A stretch of DNA of 64,000 nt from a virus. The translations under genes were made by a program, and so were the position numbers. The notes under the pieces are model-generated. The model was not told the origin of the DNA. It did not search any database and saw only the letters and a program-made list of their open reading frames with translations. Of the stretch, positions 39,074 through 47,482 are shown piece after piece. Every line of letters starts with the position of its first letter. The first letter of the stretch is position 1. Location: IMG/VR virus record IMGVR_UViG_3300030419_008098, positions 1 to 64,000 of that record; one strand, given 5' to 3'.

Positions 39074-40596
39074 AAATCTACCCCTTCATCTTCACCATCT
39101 TCCTCGGCCTGACCCCCAAGGCTCATAGCCTCCACTTGATCCTGAAGGTCACCGACTTCTACAATGCTGAAATTATCCATTTCAAGATTGATGTGGTTCA
39201 TCACTTTAGAGCCATCATCCTTTTCGACATAACCTAAAGCCCTCTGCACATTAGTCCCTAAATGGCGGCATTTAAATTTTTCTAAAACACAATTCCCAAA
39301 TTGAGCATTCTCTTCTTGGATTTCTTCGGCAACCTTAACGCGCAAATGAAACATGTGGGAACAGTATTGAATAATTCTATCTGAAAGGGAAACAATGCTT
39401 TCATCGTTAAGGATGTTTTCCGGTCTACGATTAGTGACCACGCCAGACCTATTGCTTTGCACACTCGTAATCATAGAAATAACTGGAGTAGGTTTTCCGT
39501 TCTCATCTTCCCCTTGTATTTCTTTGGTGATTAGGTTTTTAAAAGAAGTAACTAAATCCCCCACTACCTCCCACTCGTTACTGTTTTTCCCTCGCATCGA
39601 ACTGGTCGTCTTAATGTAATCAAAGCTAAAAATCATAGGATTGTTGCGTTTAACTTTAGAATAATAAAAACGCCTTAGAATATTAAGCATAGAGGGTACA
39701 TCCATCCCCGCCACACTATAATAATAGAGCTTCATCTTTTTGATTTTAGGCCAAAGATTACGAATTTTATCGACGCAGTCTTGGTTTTGTCGCCACGTTC
39801 CATGTTGGATCATGGTAAGAGGCACTCCAGTTAAAGCCGCACACTGACGCCATACAAGTTCTTCTTGACTCATTTCTCCATTATCAAAATGAAGAATGGG
39901 GATATTGTCATATTTAAGTGCAGCCTTACTGACGAAATCCAGGCAAAAAGTGGTTTTACCGACACCAGAACGAGCCACTATCACACTTATATTGCCGGGC
40001 AAAAGCAAAGAACCGTAAAGTTCATTGATGCGAGGGTGGGGCCCCATGATGCCAAATTCCTCAACCGGGTTATTCCCTCGGTCTTCCACCAGAAACTCCA
40101 TGTCTTCATAAATATTCTCGGGGGAACTGCTATCGACAGAGTAGCTTTCTAAAGAGTCATGAAAAATAGAATCCGCCGCTCCAATAATCTCATCATGAGT
40201 AGAAGAAGAGTCCAAGGAGAGCATTTTCTTGCAGACTCCTTGGCCAGCAGCCCAAACCTTGCGTAGCAAAGTAACTCTACCAAGAGATTTAACGGCAGTT
40301 ATAACTCCGGATTTATTAATTTTTCGCATTCCCAACTTCTGTATAAAATTGGTAATGTCTAATTGATCCTCAAAGGTAATATTTAAATCAATTATTCTTT
40401 GGGCTAAAATAATTTCATCAATTTCCTCGCCTCTGTCCAACGCCATCTTTAAAACTTTAAAAATGGTTTGGTTAACCTGACTACTCTCAGTATAAAAATC
40501 TTTTTCAGAAATATACGGAGCCACCTCAGCATAAACAGAGGGGATTTTAATTAAGCCAGCGAGCACATGTTGCTCTAGTTCATATGAGTATATCAT
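39070..40596 (-). CDS. dnaB: DnaB-like replicative helicase
   Basis: 508 aa. N-terminal DnaB domain (LEQHVLAGLIKIPSVYAEVAPYISEKDF outline), linker, then a RecA-like domain with Walker A ARSGVGKT (208-215), PILHFDNGEM, a Walker B-like IFSFDYIK and downstream conserved SDRIIQYCSHMFHL. Unwinds DNA 5' to 3' at the fork. Start codon 6 bp after the -10 box. Confidence 0.9.
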   Translation of the reverse strand: MIYSYELEQHVLAGLIKIPSVYAEVAPYISEKDFYTESSQVNQTIFKVLKMALDRGEEIDEIILAQRIIDLNITFEDQLDITNFIQKLGMRKINKSGVITAVKSLGRVTLLRKVWAAGQGVCKKMLSLDSSSTHDEIIGAADSIFHDSLESYSVDSSSPENIYEDMEFLVEDRGNNPVEEFGIMGPHPRINELYGSLLLPGNISVIVARSGVGKTTFCLDFVSKAALKYDNIPILHFDNGEMSQEELVWRQCAALTGVPLTMIQHGTWRQNQDCVDKIRNLWPKIKKMKLYYYSVAGMDVPSMLNILRRFYYSKVKRNNPMIFSFDYIKTTSSMRGKNSNEWEVVGDLVTSFKNLITKEIQGEDENGKPTPVISMITSVQSNRSGVVTNRRPENILNDESIVSLSDRIIQYCSHMFHLRVKVAEEIQEENAQFGNCVLEKFKCRHLGTNVQRALGYVEKDDGSKVMNHINLEMDNFSIVEVGDLQDQVEAMSLGGQAEEDGEDEGVDL

Positions 40597-40602
40597 CGTC
40601 TA

Positions 40603-40631
40603 ATTCTACCACAGACGACGGGGATTGTCAA
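40603..40631 (-). promoter_or_regulatory. Sigma70-type promoter for the helicase-primase operon
   Basis: TTGACA (40626-40631), 17-bp spacer ending TGTGG, TAGAAT (40603-40608). Confidence 0.75.
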
Positions 40632-40637
40632 TAACTT

Positions 40638-40904
40638 TTATTCGTCTACTTGACCGAAGCTTGTATCAATATCGGTTTGGGTCGCTTGCTTTAAATATTC
40701 CTCCATAGCTTTGCGTAATCCCATCTCGATAAGTTGGCTTTCGGTCTTAGAATAAATCATCGGAGTACCATCCTGCCCCGCAAAAATCAACAGAAACCCC
40801 TTCCCTGCGTCACCGTTGCCGGAAAAATTATAGAGTTGCTCTAGTGTATTCTCCGGAAGATGAAAATTAGGAATATTTTCTGGGTCTAAATTGAAGTCGT
40901 CCAT
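40638..40904 (-). CDS. Hypothetical acidic protein
   Basis: 88 aa, acidic; GKGFLLIFAGQDGTPMIYSKTESQLIEMGLRKAMEEYLKQ forms a strand-turn-strand-helix. Unknown. Leaderless start. Confidence 0.6.
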   Translation of the reverse strand: MDDFNLDPENIPNFHLPENTLEQLYNFSGNGDAGKGFLLIFAGQDGTPMIYSKTESQLIEMGLRKAMEEYLKQATQTDIDTSFGQVDE

Positions 40905-40909
40905 GTTTT

Positions 40910-40938
40910 ATTATACACTTTATATATCGGTTTGTCCA
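40910..40938 (-). promoter_or_regulatory. Promoter for the gene starting at 40904
   Basis: TGGACA (40933-40938), 17-bp spacer ending AGTG, TATAAT (40910-40915), then 5 bp and ATG. It combines both promoter classes seen in this window. Confidence 0.75.
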
Positions 40939-40939
40939 C

Positions 40940-41347
40940 TTATAAATATACCCCTTGAGACTCAAAAAGAGTTTTGGTAAGGTCATCCTCGGGGTAAATT
41001 TCCACTAACTTAATGGCATTTAATTTGCAGAAATCCAGTTTTTGTTGATCGCGCCTTAATTGTTTTACAAATTCGCCTCGCCGTTGATGAAAAAACGGTA
41101 CATACTTAGTGTGTTGCCTGCCTTGAACTTCTACGGCAATTTTTTTAGTGGCATTATAAAAGTCTAAAGTCATGCGCGTTCCCACAATAGGAAATTCCTC
41201 GAAAACCACATAATTCTCCCAATATTTTTTAAGAAATTGTTTGGCGGCAAACTGGCATTTACTGCGACTTTGTTGCGGCCAGTTTATTAAATAGTTTTTA
41301 GGTTTAGGGAGGCGCTTCAGGGAACCCGTTAAGGTTTTGAACTTCAT
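40940..41347 (-). CDS. PD-(D/E)XK endonuclease, possible Holliday junction resolvase
   Basis: 135 aa. Motifs: FEEFPIVGTRMTLDFYN (D), KIAVEVQGRQHTKY (E-x-Q), then QLRRDQQKLDFCKLNAIKLVEIY, the usual order of small VSR-like or resolvase-like nucleases. It overlaps the recombinase gene by 4 bp, which favours a role in recombination or repair. Confidence 0.7.
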   Translation of the reverse strand: MKFKTLTGSLKRLPKPKNYLINWPQQSRSKCQFAAKQFLKKYWENYVVFEEFPIVGTRMTLDFYNATKKIAVEVQGRQHTKYVPFFHQRRGEFVKQLRRDQQKLDFCKLNAIKLVEIYPEDDLTKTLFESQGVYL

Positions 41348-42459
41348 GTGTTATCTTTAGAAAAGGTAGAGAGCATATCTTGAAAATATTTAATTAAAAA
41401 TTTTCGCAACTCTTCGTTTTCCTCTAAAAGGGTATTTAGCTTGGGTTCCCCTTGTATTTTATCCGGAATTTCTATCCCTTCTTCTTTTAAAAGGTTGGTG
41501 AGTTCTATGTCGAGGGTTATCCACGCCCCTTTGCGGTGAATAAACTCCCACCCGTACAACATATCGATTACTTCTCGTTCCACCCAAATAGAATTACCGC
41601 CTTTTCTCCCATAACAAATAGGATATTCTAATACATAGTTAGTTTTTTCATTAGGAGATTTCTTGACCGTCACCTTAACGTTATGTCCTAAAATTTTATT
41701 TTTTATTTTATCTATGGGTTGGGTTTGGTTTTCAAGAATTAAGTCTTTTTTAAACCTTGGTTCAAATTCCAGTATATAATTAGCAAAATGAAGGAGGGCA
41801 TTCCCTCCGGTGGCGGTTGTTTGTCGAATTGGAGCTTTGCTATACGGATCTAATTTAATATCAGCCCGCACTTGCGAAATAAAAATAGCCATGTGGCCTC
41901 TTTTCGCTAAAGCAATACTCATTTTTTGCATAAATTTAGCACCTAAAAGAGCGCCCCCGGCCACCTTGTGGGCATCACTAAAGCTTTTATTTAAATCCTC
42001 TTTCATTATAAGGCCATCCAGAGAATCTAAAACAAAACAATATTTTATTTTTTCTTTATTATTCATTATGAGAGCTTGGATTAATTCCACCACGGTCTCA
42101 TAAATATTACTTTCAAATACAAAACAACTCCCGTCTTCCCAGTCTTCCTCGCTGAAGGCAAATTTCACACCACTGCGATCCCTCATTTCTTTAGGTAGCC
42201 GCCCTTCTGCTTTAATGTAGATACCTCTAGAGTCCGGCATCCCGAGAAAGTTTTTCATAACTTCCAGGGCTTCAGATGTTTTTCCCCCTTCGTTCATCCC
42301 AGTAAAGCGGTGGAGGCCTGGACCAAATCCTCCGTTTAACTCAAAATCAAATTTTAAACTACCGCTAGAAACTCTGTAGGTAACTTCTTCTTCGAAATTA
42401 TAGTGATGGTCTTTATTTTCTTTTAAGAAAGACTCTAAAGTTTCGTTGGCTGTACCCAT
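41344..42459 (-). CDS. RecA/UvsX-like recombinase
   Basis: 371 aa. Walker A GMNEGGKT (54-61), Walker B-like YCFVLDSLDGLI, the loop region ISQVRADIKLDPYSKAPIRQTTATGGNALLHFANYILEFE (RecA L1/L2 region) and a C-terminal part resembling UvsX. The Walker A is atypical (MNEG) but keeps G-x4-G-K-T. Strand-exchange protein for recombination-dependent replication. Confidence 0.85.
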   Translation of the reverse strand: MGTANETLESFLKENKDHHYNFEEEVTYRVSSGSLKFDFELNGGFGPGLHRFTGMNEGGKTSEALEVMKNFLGMPDSRGIYIKAEGRLPKEMRDRSGVKFAFSEEDWEDGSCFVFESNIYETVVELIQALIMNNKEKIKYCFVLDSLDGLIMKEDLNKSFSDAHKVAGGALLGAKFMQKMSIALAKRGHMAIFISQVRADIKLDPYSKAPIRQTTATGGNALLHFANYILEFEPRFKKDLILENQTQPIDKIKNKILGHNVKVTVKKSPNEKTNYVLEYPICYGRKGGNSIWVEREVIDMLYGWEFIHRKGAWITLDIELTNLLKEEGIEIPDKIQGEPKLNTLLEENEELRKFLIKYFQDMLSTFSKDNT

Positions 42460-42791
42460 TATTCGTTTAAAAATGCTCTAATGCTTTTAGGTATGGAAAG
42501 ACGACGATCTTCGCCAATCTTTTCTCCTAAATTATATGATACTGGAGAGGGAATCTCAAAAGTAAATTCATTATATTTTCGCTTTACCTGATATTTACCA
42601 ATAGCCGTCAATAAATAAGCCAAACTCGGAACCCTCTCTCCAAAATTAACCTTGCTCCAAAAATCCAGATCAGGGTAGTCAGCTAACAATCGCTTTAATA
42701 GGGTCATTTCCCTTGCCCAAAAAGGTCTTTTGTTTTTAAGAGGAACCTCTACTAATCTTTCTATAATCCTTTTCTTGTCCGTTTGTTTCAT
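42459..42791 (-). CDS. Hypothetical protein upstream of the recombinase
   Basis: 110 aa; helical with KNKRPFWAREMTLLKRLLADYPDLDFWSKV and a later beta part. Overlaps the recombinase start by 1 bp. It might be a loader or accessory factor (context only). Confidence 0.55.
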   Translation of the reverse strand: MKQTDKKRIIERLVEVPLKNKRPFWAREMTLLKRLLADYPDLDFWSKVNFGERVPSLAYLLTAIGKYQVKRKYNEFTFEIPSPVSYNLGEKIGEDRRLSIPKSIRAFLNE

Positions 42792-42794
42792 TTT

Positions 42795-42804
42795 ATATAG
42801 TCCA
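42795..42804 (-). promoter_or_regulatory. GTGGACTATA element before the ATG at 42791
   Basis: TATAGTGGACTATATAAA directly precedes the start codon; same element as at 15289 and 17418. Confidence 0.4.
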
Positions 42805-42844
42805 CTATAGCCGCTGAGCTATTTTAATTTTTTTTCTTTTATTA

Positions 42845-43213
<369 letters not shown>

Positions 43214-43238
43214 AAAATTTACAAAGAACAAGTATACT

Positions 43239-43267
43239 ACTATACAGTTATTTTAAACTTTTGTCAA
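43239..43267 (-). promoter_or_regulatory. Promoter of the tmRNA gene
   Basis: TTGACA (43262-43267), 17-bp spacer, TATAGT (43239-43244). Start expected near 43232, leaving a leader of about 18 nt to be removed by RNase P. Confidence 0.8.
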
Positions 43268-43562
43268 GCTTTTGATCTATTTTTTTCTTGATATAACGAA
43301 AAAACTTAGGCGGATAAGGAGAGAGAGCACGATATAAAAAAGGTACAATGCAAATTGTTACAATAATCACCACAATGGTTACAAAAGGGAAGATGTGAGT
43401 AACTTCCTCGGGTGCAAATGTAGGGGCAACGGAGCCATCTTCCGTTTTGCCTTCTCCTTGACGAGACAGAGCGCTCTTTCTGAAAGGATTTTTACTTGGA
43501 CCAGGCCCCGGGGTGTAGCACCCTCCAAGCAGAAAAAATAAATATATAATTAAATTTTTCAT
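43248..43562 (-). CDS. Predicted lipoprotein with a membrane helix
   Basis: 104 aa from MKNLIIYLFF; six upstream codons overlap the previous gene. Lipobox FLLGGC near residue 15, Pro-rich linker, then a membrane helix (FPFVTIVVIIVTICIVPFLY) and a basic tail. Unusual combination of lipid anchor and helix. Confidence 0.55.
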   Translation of the reverse strand: MKNLIIYLFFLLGGCYTPGPGPSKNPFRKSALSRQGEGKTEDGSVAPTFAPEEVTHIFPFVTIVVIIVTICIVPFLYRALSPYPPKFFRYIKKKIDQKLDKSLK

Positions 43563-44818
43563 TTGCCTGTTACCATCCAACCATTACTGTCTGCATCCTT
43601 ATTGTCACGGGGAGAAGTAGATCTTTCTATTTTTTTTTCTACCACCCCGGCAGGCGGCGGGAGGTTGGGGGATTCAGGAGTCGTTTTCTCTGCCTCTTTA
43701 GGGTTGGGAGGTTTGTGTTCAGCTTTAATGTGATCCGATAATTTATCGTAAGGGCGCCCAAAAGCCTTAGTAAGGGACATATGGGCAGCGATTACCAAAA
43801 GTATGGCTAGGGGATCAAAGACAAGCATTAAGACCAATATAATGGCTCTAACAGCCTTGTCGGCAGCTAATTCAGACCCGCCCATATCCTGAATGGCCTC
43901 CGCTACATATTTCAAAGGCCCAATTTCCGCTTCTAGGGCACGAATTTTTTCACCATAACTAAGTTTTTCTTTTTCAAATTCGGTTACTCGGTCCATCGCA
44001 TCACGAATTAAACCATTAGTTTTTTCCACTTCAGCTTGTAGGTCTTTGACATTGGTACCCCCTTGAGTCCGGAAAGCTTTAATATTGTCACGGAGAGTCG
44101 CAATTTCTAAGTTAACGGCTTCCCTGAATTTTTCAATATTATCATTATAGGTTTTAATGCTGGCAGACAGTTCGAGGCGCTCTGGCCCTTGTTGGGCTTT
44201 TAGTTCTTCGATTTTTTTCTTTTTATTAGAAAATAAACCACCACTGGAAGCCTGTAAGGTGGTAAGGGCATCATCTAATTCTTTTCTGCGAGATGTTAAT
44301 TTATTAATTCTTTCTTGTTCTATTGCAACATCTTTGTCGAGGCTACTTAATAATTGGGCGATGCGCTTCTCCTCGCGTTCTATTTCTATGTTAGATTGAT
44401 TACCTGTATTATTTAAACGATCCTGCGAGGCAGAAACATAATTTTCGTATTGAGTTATTAAACCCTTCTCTTTAGAGATTTTAGTTTCCAGGGTTTGTAT
44501 TAAGGTTATTTCATGGGTGGTTTGAGCTTGGTGTTCAATATGTGATTTACTTAAAAAACCAAAAATTCCCAAACTCGTAATCCCCATTAAAACTAAAACA
44601 GCAAAACATAAATAACCCTTAACTACCCAGGGCGCAATCTTCCAATTACGGTGCAACCATACCGCTGCAATAACTTTCCCCAGTTCCAACACTATCCCCA
44701 TTATCACCACAGAGACTTGCGATCCTGGGAAAATAGTCGCTAAACCTAAAATACTAAAATAAGCCCCCACGCAAGAAATGCTGAGGGCGGATAACAGGGT
44801 TGTGATTGCAAAAATCAC
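43559..44818 (-). CDS. Polytopic membrane protein with long coiled coil
   Basis: 419 aa from a GTG start. Three N-terminal membrane helices (about 3-25, 33-50, 66-90), a coiled coil of about 200 residues (95-310), another helix (about 325-350) and a charged Pro-rich tail. Similar architecture occurs in large-phage membrane proteins of unknown role. Confidence 0.65.
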   Translation of the reverse strand: MIFAITTLLSALSISCVGAYFSILGLATIFPGSQVSVVIMGIVLELGKVIAAVWLHRNWKIAPWVVKGYLCFAVLVLMGITSLGIFGFLSKSHIEHQAQTTHEITLIQTLETKISKEKGLITQYENYVSASQDRLNNTGNQSNIEIEREEKRIAQLLSSLDKDVAIEQERINKLTSRRKELDDALTTLQASSGGLFSNKKKKIEELKAQQGPERLELSASIKTYNDNIEKFREAVNLEIATLRDNIKAFRTQGGTNVKDLQAEVEKTNGLIRDAMDRVTEFEKEKLSYGEKIRALEAEIGPLKYVAEAIQDMGGSELAADKAVRAIILVLMLVFDPLAILLVIAAHMSLTKAFGRPYDKLSDHIKAEHKPPNPKEAEKTTPESPNLPPPAGVVEKKIERSTSPRDNKDADSNGWMVTGK

Positions 44819-44823
44819 GAAAT

Positions 44824-45054
44824 TTAACTCAAAGGAAAACTATCGGGGTTTTCTATTTTTTTACGATCCGAATCGCTTAAAGGGCGCGGACTGGTACGTG
44901 CCCCCGGCATTCCAGAATGCCCCCCCATTACAATACCTACATTAGCAGGACACTGAGCCCCAACGGACTTCAGAAGAGCTGCTTTAGCTAATAAGGAACC
45001 GCCCTTAGTAACTCCGCTCCGGAATAAGTCGCAAAATCGACGTAATTGAGTCAT
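44824..45054 (-). CDS. Hypothetical protein
   Basis: 76 aa with Gly-rich centre (GIVMGGHSGMPGA). Located between virion-like and membrane genes. Unknown; moderate coding confidence. Confidence 0.5.
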   Translation of the reverse strand: MTQLRRFCDLFRSGVTKGGSLLAKAALLKSVGAQCPANVGIVMGGHSGMPGARTSPRPLSDSDRKKIENPDSFPLS

Positions 45055-45068
45055 TCAGGCGCCCAACC

Positions 45069-45707
45069 TTAATAATCATGGCGCTCTGAGACATTAAAGG
45101 CGCCAATAACATTAGTCGTATCGGTCACACTCGGGTCAGGAGACATGATACGGACCCGCCCCTGCTGAAAATTCCAAGTATCATAGATCGCAACACCAGT
45201 TTCCCATGCGTCGGCGGAATACCCTGTGTGAACCCCTGACTCAATAACCGCCCAGTTTGTTCCATCATTAGAAACTTCAATAACAAAAGCTCCGCTGATA
45301 CACTCCCCCCCGGCGGCTTGAATCCAACCAGCATCTGGTATAACCGACGAAGCTGTTAATTGATAGGAGTGTTTGGACAGCGCACCTAATTCGTCAGTCG
45401 CTAAACTAAGGACGGTGGAAGTTTTTGTGGCATTAACCGCAGTGGTATCTTGTGATTGAGGGACGCGCCCAAGCCTGCCAGTAACGTTAATGTCACCACT
45501 GACGGGAACATCGTGGGTATTCAGCCCCCCCACTGCAACCGAATCACTCGGCCACTCTAGGTCCACTGCTACAGAAAGATTTTCAACATTAACATCAATT
45601 CCGGTTTGAGGCTCCCATTGAGCCGTAGTGGGATTGTAGTTATACGCCAAAGACATGGTGGGGCCATGCCCCAAATTGGAAATATCCGTTATATTATTAA
45701 CTCCCAT
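45069..45707 (-). CDS. Virion-like beta-rich protein (possible fibre or decoration protein)
   Basis: 212 aa, almost no Lys or Cys, rich in Val, Thr, Asn and Gly, with repeated VxVxNLxVxV-type strands and a FVIEVSNDGTNWAVIESGVHTG segment typical of carbohydrate-binding or Ig-like beta sandwiches. Probably structural (inference). Confidence 0.6.
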   Translation of the reverse strand: MGVNNITDISNLGHGPTMSLAYNYNPTTAQWEPQTGIDVNVENLSVAVDLEWPSDSVAVGGLNTHDVPVSGDINVTGRLGRVPQSQDTTAVNATKTSTVLSLATDELGALSKHSYQLTASSVIPDAGWIQAAGGECISGAFVIEVSNDGTNWAVIESGVHTGYSADAWETGVAIYDTWNFQQGRVRIMSPDPSVTDTTNVIGAFNVSERHDY

Positions 45708-45714
45708 AATAAAT

Positions 45715-45723
45715 CTTATACAC
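45715..45723 (-). promoter_or_regulatory. GTGTATAAG box, 7 bp before the ATG at 45707
   Basis: AGTGTATAAG, ATTTATT, ATG. Confidence 0.45.
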
Positions 45724-45929
45724 TAAATTAAACCCAAAGCATCCCCTTTTCTTATTGAATCCCATTTTACTGCGGCATTGCTGGTTTTTTTTCGTTTTTT
45801 ATATTGACTCAAACACACGGCAACCCGCTGCTTTGAATCCGAAAACTCTTGCTTCATGATGTCATCGCTCATACAGCGTTGAACAAAGGAGTTTTTTTCT
45901 TCGCCAGAATTTTTAGTAGGGAGAGGCAT
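45723..45929 (-). CDS. Small phage protein with KNSFVQRCM motif
   Basis: 68 aa. EEKNSFVQRCMSDDIMKQEFSDSKQRVAVCLSQYKKRKK matches a small protein often found in phages (two Cys, QR-x-AVC). Function unknown. Confidence 0.65.
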   Translation of the reverse strand: MPLPTKNSGEEKNSFVQRCMSDDIMKQEFSDSKQRVAVCLSQYKKRKKTSNAAVKWDSIRKGDALGLI

Positions 45930-45935
45930 TTTACA

Positions 45936-45944
45936 GTATTACAC
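45936..45944 (-). promoter_or_regulatory. GTGTAATAC box before the ATG at 45929
   Basis: AGTGTAATAC followed by 6 bp and ATG; weaker member of the GTGTATAWT group. Confidence 0.35.
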
Positions 45945-45971
45945 TTAAAACCGCGAAGATTTACCTGTTAT

Positions 45972-46985
45972 TTAAAAATCATCCTCTAAAGCGCCGCTTT
46001 GCTGGTATTCCCTTACACGCCTTTCAAAGAAATTTCCCATAGCCTGCACATCCACCACTTCACCTAACCATGGAAAGGGGTTTTTGTCGCTAGGAAAAGA
46101 GTAATCTAACCCAATACCTTCCAACCGACGATTCCCGATGTAGTGCATGTAATCCACGAACATCTCGGCATTTAAACCTAAAATTCCCGTCGGTAACACG
46201 TCGTGGGCATAAGCTATTTCAAGCTCCACGGCTTTACGAATGTGTTCAATGAATTCACCTTGGATAGTTTTAGTCCAGATGGAAGGGTTTTGCTCGATAA
46301 TAGTATTAATTAAATAAGTCCCGAAGGCAATATGACTGCTTTCATCTCGTAAAGTGTATTTAATCTGGTCCGATACCCCTTGCAGTTTGTTTTGTCTACC
46401 AAGAGCTAAGAGCATAGCGAAACCACTAAAGAAAAAAGTTCCCTCACAGACTATATAATAAGTGAGAAGATTTCTTAGGATTTCTTGTTTCCCTGCTTTC
46501 GTGTTGGGGTTAAAATCTTGACGACTGATATCCGTCGTGATTTCCATAAGGAAGTCGTCTTTGGCTTTAATGCTGGGAATAGTTTCGTAAGCATTAAACA
46601 CTTCTTCAATATCCAATTCCAGGCTATCGCAAATATAAACCACGGTAAGGTTATGCAAACTTTCTTCAAAAGCTTGACGCAAAATGTACTGGCGACATTC
46701 AGCATCCGTAATAAATCTAAAAGCAGAAAGAAGAAGGTTATTGCCCACCAAAGACTCGCTTCCCGCAAAAAATCCCAAACATCTCTTGACGAGGAGTTTT
46801 TCATCATGTGTGATTTCATTATTCTTCCATTGTTTAATGTCATCTTGCATGGAGATTTCTGTGGGCATCCAATTGTTGGCGCAACTTTTAATAAATAAAT
46901 CCCACGCAAATTTATGTTTATGCGGTAAGATTCGATTTACCCCCGCAAGATCAGGGGTGAGTAATTCTCCAGTTTTATCATCCAT
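45972..46985 (-). CDS. nrdB: Ribonucleotide reductase small subunit (class Ia)
   Basis: 337 aa, usual length. Metal ligands in DAECRQYILRQAFEESLHNLTVVY (E, H), FFFSGFAMLL and DESSHIAFG (E-x-x-H) are present. It makes the radical for NrdA (47483-49927). It has its own strong promoter, separate from nrdA, with a holin-like gene in between. Confidence 0.93.
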   Translation of the reverse strand: MDDKTGELLTPDLAGVNRILPHKHKFAWDLFIKSCANNWMPTEISMQDDIKQWKNNEITHDEKLLVKRCLGFFAGSESLVGNNLLLSAFRFITDAECRQYILRQAFEESLHNLTVVYICDSLELDIEEVFNAYETIPSIKAKDDFLMEITTDISRQDFNPNTKAGKQEILRNLLTYYIVCEGTFFFSGFAMLLALGRQNKLQGVSDQIKYTLRDESSHIAFGTYLINTIIEQNPSIWTKTIQGEFIEHIRKAVELEIAYAHDVLPTGILGLNAEMFVDYMHYIGNRRLEGIGLDYSFPSDKNPFPWLGEVVDVQAMGNFFERRVREYQQSGALEDDF

Positions 46986-46998
46986 AACAAGAGCCTAT

Positions 46999-47027
46999 AT
47001 AATAACAAAAACAGGCAGACTTGTCAA
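46999..47027 (-). promoter_or_regulatory. Sigma70-type promoter for nrdB
   Basis: TTGACA (47022-47027), 17-bp spacer ending TTTGT, TATTAT (46999-47004); ATG 13 bp later. Confidence 0.8.
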
Positions 47028-47030
47028 GAG

Positions 47031-47465
47031 TTATCTTTTTTTTCCAGGGACAGCGTAAAAACCCACAACCATAAAGCATAAATCCATAAAAGAGCTTAAC
47101 AATAGCCCCCCCGTTAAAGTTACCACCTTCCAGTCTTCACCCCCAAATACCCAACTAAAAAAGCCCCATTTGGCGGAGTCCCCTTTAGGTACAATAATAT
47201 CATAAGTAATAGAGGGGTTATGGGCATAATAAACCATTAAATAACACATAGTAAAAGTAATCGACATAAATAAAATACGTCGGGTTACTTTTACAAACGG
47301 ATCATGCGCCTGCTTAAGCTGGTTCTCCAGCATAGCTTCAACAATTTTTTGATCCCGTGCAGCCAACATCATTTGATCTTGGCGTTTTTGCTCTAGCCAT
47401 GAGTTGATCATGTTGCAGGCAAGTTTAATGCCCGCTCCAATAATAGTATTTAGTATAGGTCCCAC
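47031..47465 (-). CDS. Holin-like membrane protein (3TM holin type)
   Basis: 144 aa from a GTG start, 5 bp after a GTGTATAAT box. N-terminal amphipathic part and coiled segment (about 20-55), then helices at about 62-80 and 115-138. This follows phage holins of the 3TM family (HDPFVKVTRRILFMSITFTMCYL). Likely lysis function; unproven. Confidence 0.55.
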   Translation of the reverse strand: MGPILNTIIGAGIKLACNMINSWLEQKRQDQMMLAARDQKIVEAMLENQLKQAHDPFVKVTRRILFMSITFTMCYLMVYYAHNPSITYDIIVPKGDSAKWGFFSWVFGGEDWKVVTLTGGLLLSSFMDLCFMVVGFYAVPGKKR

Positions 47466-47470
47466 ATGGG

Positions 47471-47479
47471 ATTATACAC
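47471..47479 (-). promoter_or_regulatory. GTGTATAAT box, 5 bp before the GTG at 47465
   Basis: AGTGTATAAT, CCCAT, GTG. Confidence 0.5.
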
Positions 47480-47482
47480 TTT

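Noticed and set aside
46475-47058. Several open frames overlapping nrdB on both strands
   Set aside because: Out-of-frame shadows of the well-supported nrdB coding sequence.
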